A stretch of 64,000 nucleotides of DNA from Lingula anatina (taxonomy: Eukaryota; Brachiopoda; Lingulata; Lingulida; Lingulidae): positions 31,469-95,468 of the forward strand of contig NW_019776185.1 in NCBI RefSeq assembly GCF_001039355.2. The letters are read 5' to 3'. The stretch's first letter is position 1. The number at the start of each line of letters is the position of its first letter. A program made the translations under genes and the position numbers. The notes beneath the pieces are model-generated. The model saw only the letters and a list, made by a program, of their open reading frames with translations. It had not been told where the DNA came from and did no database searches. Below are positions 59,609-64,000 of this stretch, in pieces.

Positions 59609-60327
59609 TTCATTAATCTGATAAATAAGCTTTTTCTAGATTAATGTGATAATTAACAGTTCAGTCTTGTCTTGTGTGATATTTATTCCTTCCACATTGA
59701 CAATTCAAAGATGAAATGATTTTTATATTGCACAGACCAGTTTATAGTATTTCATTGTGCTTAACTATAATGTCACAGCCAAGATATCAGAATTGACTAT
59801 CTTTGAAATAGAATAGATGTTTTTTATATCACAAACACATAATTAGTATTTATTCACCTTATTCCAGTACATGTTGACAGTGTCTTCTCACTGTTTTAGT
59901 TGAGCATGTATCTAATGGTATTCATGGCTGTGAGAAATTGAAGTGTTTGGTTCTTCTTCAGTTAGTGCTTTTGTAATCTGTGTTTGCTGTAGTGTAAAGA
60001 GGAATCATTTATGCATGGGAAAAGTTGTTTTGTAAATAGAAATTGAAGTTTGGCGATTGGCCTTAAATGGTTATGCAGATTGTTTTATGTGTCAGATGTT
60101 GATTTCTTTTTTTTTGTTTTTTTATTTTTTTTTAAAAAAAATTTTTTTTTTTTTTTTTTTTTTTTTTGGGGGGGGGGGGGTTATTTCGTTCGATTTTTGT
60201 TTTCTTTGCCGAGGAAAGATTGCTTGGAGCCATCTTTTTAAATACATTTTTATTGGTTTATCTTGAATTTTGAAACAGGGACTCATCATGACTGACGGGC
60301 CAGTCACAGTCGGTCATGGGAGTGACA

Positions 60328-60520
60328 GTGGCGGATTCAGGAGGGGGGGGTTTAGGGGGTCCTGACCCCCCCCTCCCCTTCGATTTCTGAAAAAATCACA
60401 CCAATGGGCCTCTCTTGAAATTAGAATTTTGTGTAGCTGAATCATAGTTTTAAACCGTTAGTTGCAAATGGCACCATTCGCCCTCTAAATACCAAAAAAT
60501 TTCGGGGCCCTTTTTCGGGG
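60328..60520. mobile_element. Partial copy of the poly-G/poly-C TIR element
   Basis: Starts gtggcggattcagg, followed by tcctgacccccccc, ttcgatttctga, and gaatcatagtt / aaatggcaccattcgccct. These match, in reverse complement, the interior of 33764-34018. The right terminal repeat is not seen. Confidence 0.65.
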
Positions 60521-60878
60521 CTATCCTCACTACTATTTTGGTATAATTTCAACCTTTTGGCCGCTTTGCTTTTTTAAAAAAAATTCTTCTTCATTTCTTT
60601 TTTTTTGTCATTACATAGCGTACATATATACTGCCAATCAGTTACTCGAAATAAAGCACTGTCGACACGGTTTAAATGGTGATATACTGTATACATGTAT
60701 TAGCCATGGTATTTATCTGGACAAATGAGCCTCTATTAGAACACTGCTAAAAAGACTTGAGGCCGAAAGTCACAGGGTTAAATATTAATGTGAAAAAAAA
60801 CTAAAGAAAACAGGTGGAAAAAAAGCAAGAAATTTTGTCTGAAAATGAATATACACACTTGGGGGTGGAGCCCGTAGG

Positions 60879-61403
60879 CCGGTGTCACGTGTATTGTCCG
60901 TTCTGCGTGAACCATCCGTCCTGACCAATTGTGCACGCAGCAGACGCGCGTATGAGCCGTTCCGTGAATGATCCGTAGTTATTCACCTGTACTGTTATAT
61001 TCGGCTAGTTCATTTCCTACCACATTAAACATTTACTATGGTGGGGATAAAATTTATGTGTTAATTGATAATTTTGATAGAGAATCAGCGTCAAATTACA
61101 GTTCGACACATGTGTGAACCTACCGTGGACGGACCGTCGTTAATTCAGCTGCTGGCTACTATTTTAGTATTGATTTTACTAGGCTAGTGTGTTGATATGG
61201 CCACCTGAGGGAAATCGCAGTAGAGGTGAACATCTATAAGATATGAATACCTCTAAAGATTATGTTTGAATTAAAGGCTAAGAATGTATTAGTGACTCTA
61301 AAGAGACGGACTGTACACGCTGGAAGTCTCACAGCTATGCCTGCGCTTTGTGCGCATGAGCAGAACGGATGGTTCACACTCCGAGCGGTACAAGCCACAC
61401 CGG
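60879..61403. mobile_element. 525-bp element with inverted ends (CCGGTGT / ACACCGG)
   Basis: Outer 7-bp ends are complementary, and an inner 20-bp pair (CCGTTCTGCGTGAACCATCC at 60898 and its near-complement around 61360-61379) supports a fold-back or MITE structure. No coding potential. Confidence 0.6.
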
Positions 61404-62091
61404 TCTCTCATTGGTCGGAATGAATAGAGCCCAGAGAACAATGAGATCCTGTGTTTGTCTTGTATAAATCTCGTTTTCCAGAGAAGGTGCCCTCCCTGGC
61501 GCTTCGTGATGAGATTGTAAATTAAAATACTGTCAGAAGTTTATTAAAATGCGAGAAAACACAAGAACTTTGATTTTACTCCTTTGGAAACCTTAGAGTC
61601 GGGCTATCACTTTCCTGTCTACCAGTTTCTTCACAAGTTTGATCCTAATTTTTATTTGAAAACCTTTCAGACAACAAAAGGTGTAGATATTATGAAAATT
61701 TGGCAAACATTTTATTAGAAATGAGCACCAATCGAGCTTGATCACATGACCATTTCCATATATGGAATATATAGGATCACTAAGAATAAAATTGAAGTCA
61801 TTTGACTCTCTAGTCAGAGTCCAGCACCCCTTGACCCTCATGGAGTTAACAGTATTCATCATCCTTTGTCAGTATAAACATTACTTTATTGGCCATAGTT
61901 GCATGAACAAGTGGTTTTCTGTGTGTTTCTGCAGAACTCTTGCACTTATTACTGGCATGGGCTTTCAGTTGCCCACACCCTTTATGTGATATGTTGGTAT
62001 ACAGGTCAGCAGGTTTTGTTTCCAGGTTGTAGGTTTGACCCGCCAATGCATGTCACTGGGGAGGTATGCTCACTCATTGGTATATATTTGT

Positions 62092-62147
<56 letters not shown>
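62092..62147. repeat. (TA)n microsatellite
   Basis: Pure TA alternation about 60 bases upstream of the SINE. Confidence 0.93.
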
Positions 62148-62150
<3 letters not shown>

Positions 62151-62206
62151 CATGCTGTTTATATAAAAAATGACAAACTGTTTGTTATTGCTGTTCCATA
62201 TGCGAC

Positions 62207-62520
62207 CGGATGGCCTTGTGATTAGAGTGCCCGCCACCGGACGTGGTTTCGAACCCTACCGGGGACATGCTGATCTTTAATATACGGTACCTGCTATCTC
62301 CCCGCTTGGCACTGTTGTTGATGTTTTTTTTCTTTTTCATAATGAGCCAAGGAGTCAAAAATTCCTTAATATGGGGTCATGGTGACTCTTTTGTAGAGAT
62401 AAATCAAGGGATGAAGGGATGTGTGAATGGAGTCAATTGTGACCCTCCTGTGGGGTTTGGGATGGCGTTACTCCATTGGAGTCGACTTGACTCCAGTTGG
62501 GAGTTATTTTAGGCACCACT
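62207..62520 (+). mobile_element. tRNA-derived SINE
   Basis: The 5' part has A-box-like TGGCCTTGTGATTAGAGTG and B-box GGTTTCGAACCCTACC spaced as in a tRNA gene, followed by the non-tRNA body with cccgcttggcactg, typical of mollusc and other invertebrate SINEs. The 3' part contains repeated GGAGTC/GACTCC words. The 3' end is uncertain. Confidence 0.7.
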
Positions 62521-62640
62521 GCTGGACTCCAAGTTTGGAGTCAGTTGGACTCCGATTTTATTCTCAGTGCTTCTCAAACGCTATACTGACGAACAACTCC
62601 ATATCATCAAAAGCACAAATTTGAAAAATGACTACATCAC

Positions 62641-62860
62641 TAAGGGTCTATTCCCACAACTTTAGATCGATCTATCACCGCGGGGAGTCTCACCAGACTA
62701 CCGTCAGATAATCCCCCTTAAGTGTCCGTCCCCGCCCACTACAAGCCGTAAGGGGCAATTAACTTTCGTGTCCGCCCGGCTGACAGCTATTCAGCGCGAA
62801 CCCCCAGGGAGTTAGGTCGATCCAAAGTAGGTCGATCTAATCTATGAGAATGGGATGTAA
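62641..62860. mobile_element. MITE, family M2, copy 4
   Basis: TAA is present at both borders (62641-62643 and 62858-62860). Inside are GGGTCTATTCCCAC, tagatcgatctatc, gagtctcacca and the complementary right end, matching copies 1 and 2. The TAA duplication fits a PIF/Harbinger-type insertion (inference). Confidence 0.8.
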
Positions 62861-63694
62861 GGTTGAAATAAAACAGACGACCATAATTGGTGGTAATGCC
62901 AATGTTTTTGTGAAGCAAAAACCTATCTGCATTTAGAACGTGGATAAAACATCTGGATATTCAATTTTATTTTTAAAAATAACTGTAGAAGCAGACAATT
63001 TTCATACAGAACCAAAATTAATCTCATTCAATTGATCATTTATGGAATTCTAAATGATCATCCTGAACTTCGGTTTTCTCTTAAGCTATTGAAATAAAAT
63101 GGTTCACTGTCATAAATGAAAAAATAAAACTTACTAAATGCAATAACACCAGACTCATATCTGTGACCCATGAACCGCTAAAATTCTTAATATTCAAAAG
63201 ACTTGAGTACATTATTAGATTGTATTCCTCTTACATTCAGAATATCACTCTTCATTACCATTCCATATTCTCTAAAATTGATTGCAGACAAGCTGGGTCC
63301 TTAAAAGCCAAGACTGCTAGGACGTCCAATCATCAACAAAAGTGACGACAGGGGCTCGTTGCTAGCACCATTTACTGTTTTATATCTTGGGTATTAGGGC
63401 GAGGATTGATGGCATCTGCGTTCGGGCATTATTTCCGGAAAACTGCCCTTAAATGAAGTGTAACATGTTTACACAAAAAGCATGAAAAGCAATGAAAGCT
63501 TGCAGTAACTGCAACAAAGAATATGTATGTCACTGGTATTTACACACCGTTAATACTTGTATTTTGGCGTTTCATAAAGCTTTTGTTCTTGATATGATCA
63601 AAGCAGAACACACAGTTAAAATGCGCTTCCTTTATTAAAAATTGAGAATTTTAAAACTAAATACACAGCATCTTTCAAAAGAAAAACTCATTTA

Positions 63695-63733
<39 letters not shown>

Positions 63734-64000
63734 CAAAAAAAGGCAAAGAAAGAAAAAATGTTTCTCTATTGAACACGTATCATATAATAATAATATATTA
63801 AAGTGATAATAACTCTTCATTTTGGCCAAAAAATGAATGTTCCTGGAGTAAAAAAAATTTTCCCATACTTACCAATTGTTAATAAATTCATTTTTACATT
63901 CAAAGCTAGTCCCTGGTTTTTTTTCTGAAATTTTTTTTTTTTATAATCTCTCAAGAGATTATAGCAGAGTATAGCCATCAATGAGGTCACGTGGTCAAAA

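Larger units (their letters stand above)
58655..64000. other. Gene-free right end
   Basis: The first 300-400 bases should hold the E2 promoter (no TATA box recognised). The rest contains the degenerate segment and N, homopolymers, the inverted-repeat elements, the SINE, M2 copy 4 and a 32-base poly-A at about 63698-63729. No gene recognised. Confidence 0.55.

Noticed and set aside
60050-60307. Poly-Phe and poly-Lys frames around 60110-60180
   Set aside because: Homopolymer translation next to a low-quality assembly segment.
62207-62275. A functional tRNA gene
   Set aside because: A and B box-like words are present, but the acceptor stem does not pair and the non-tRNA body follows; better read as a SINE head.

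Overview
This window is an AT-rich stretch of animal nuclear DNA. Its small exons are split by GT..AG introns, it is full of microsatellites and small palindromic transposons, and five runs of N mark assembly gaps. Gene content and repeat style point to a marine lophotrochozoan, most likely a mollusc. That is inference from family resemblance, not a proven assignment.

Four genes can be supported. (1) Plus strand, 12464-27977: a CIP4/FBP17/TOCA-1 type adaptor (F-BAR, HR1, SH3). Thirteen exons join in frame, and only the tiny first coding exon is missing. (2) Plus strand, 36978-43588: seven exons join into a 1067-residue protein with an RRM-like segment, KH-like segments, a macro domain, a repeat linker, a C3HC4 RING and a Deltex C-terminal (DTC) domain. 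It puts the ADP-ribose reader of PARP9 and the ubiquitin ligase of DTX3L in one chain and is the most interesting object here. (3) Minus strand, 54157-47961: twelve exons encode 613 residues, the C-terminal part of a STAND/NACHT-type NTPase followed by TPR-like repeats. The exons with the nucleotide-binding motifs are absent. (4) Minus strand, 58654-56559: two exons encode a 486-residue protein with an E2 ubiquitin-conjugating (UBC) fold, then 17-residue repeats and an Asp/Asn-rich tail with a Cys cluster. Genes 2 and 4 both suggest ubiquitin-type signalling, but nothing in the sequence links them.

Layout: 1-454 is the end of a fold-back transposon. 455-7989 holds two near-identical 3.6 kb blocks with a single N between them. 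7990-12463 is sequence upstream of the first F-BAR exon seen. 12464-30510 is the F-BAR gene and its 3' UTR. 30511-36939 holds a second N-joined duplicate and three small transposons. 36940-43910 is the macro/RING/DTC gene. 43911-47900 is intergenic with one very clean MITE. 47909-54157 is the TPR gene. 54158-56537 holds a nested palindrome, an N and two orphan coding-like segments. 56538-58654 is the E2 gene. 58655-64000 shows no gene, but holds a low-quality duplicated segment at an N, a tRNA-derived SINE and several inverted-repeat elements.

Four of the five gaps have near-duplicate sequence nearby (4093, 31522, 49229-49253, 59608). This looks like unmerged allelic or low-quality contig ends rather than real tandem duplication, and copy number in those blocks should not be taken at face value.
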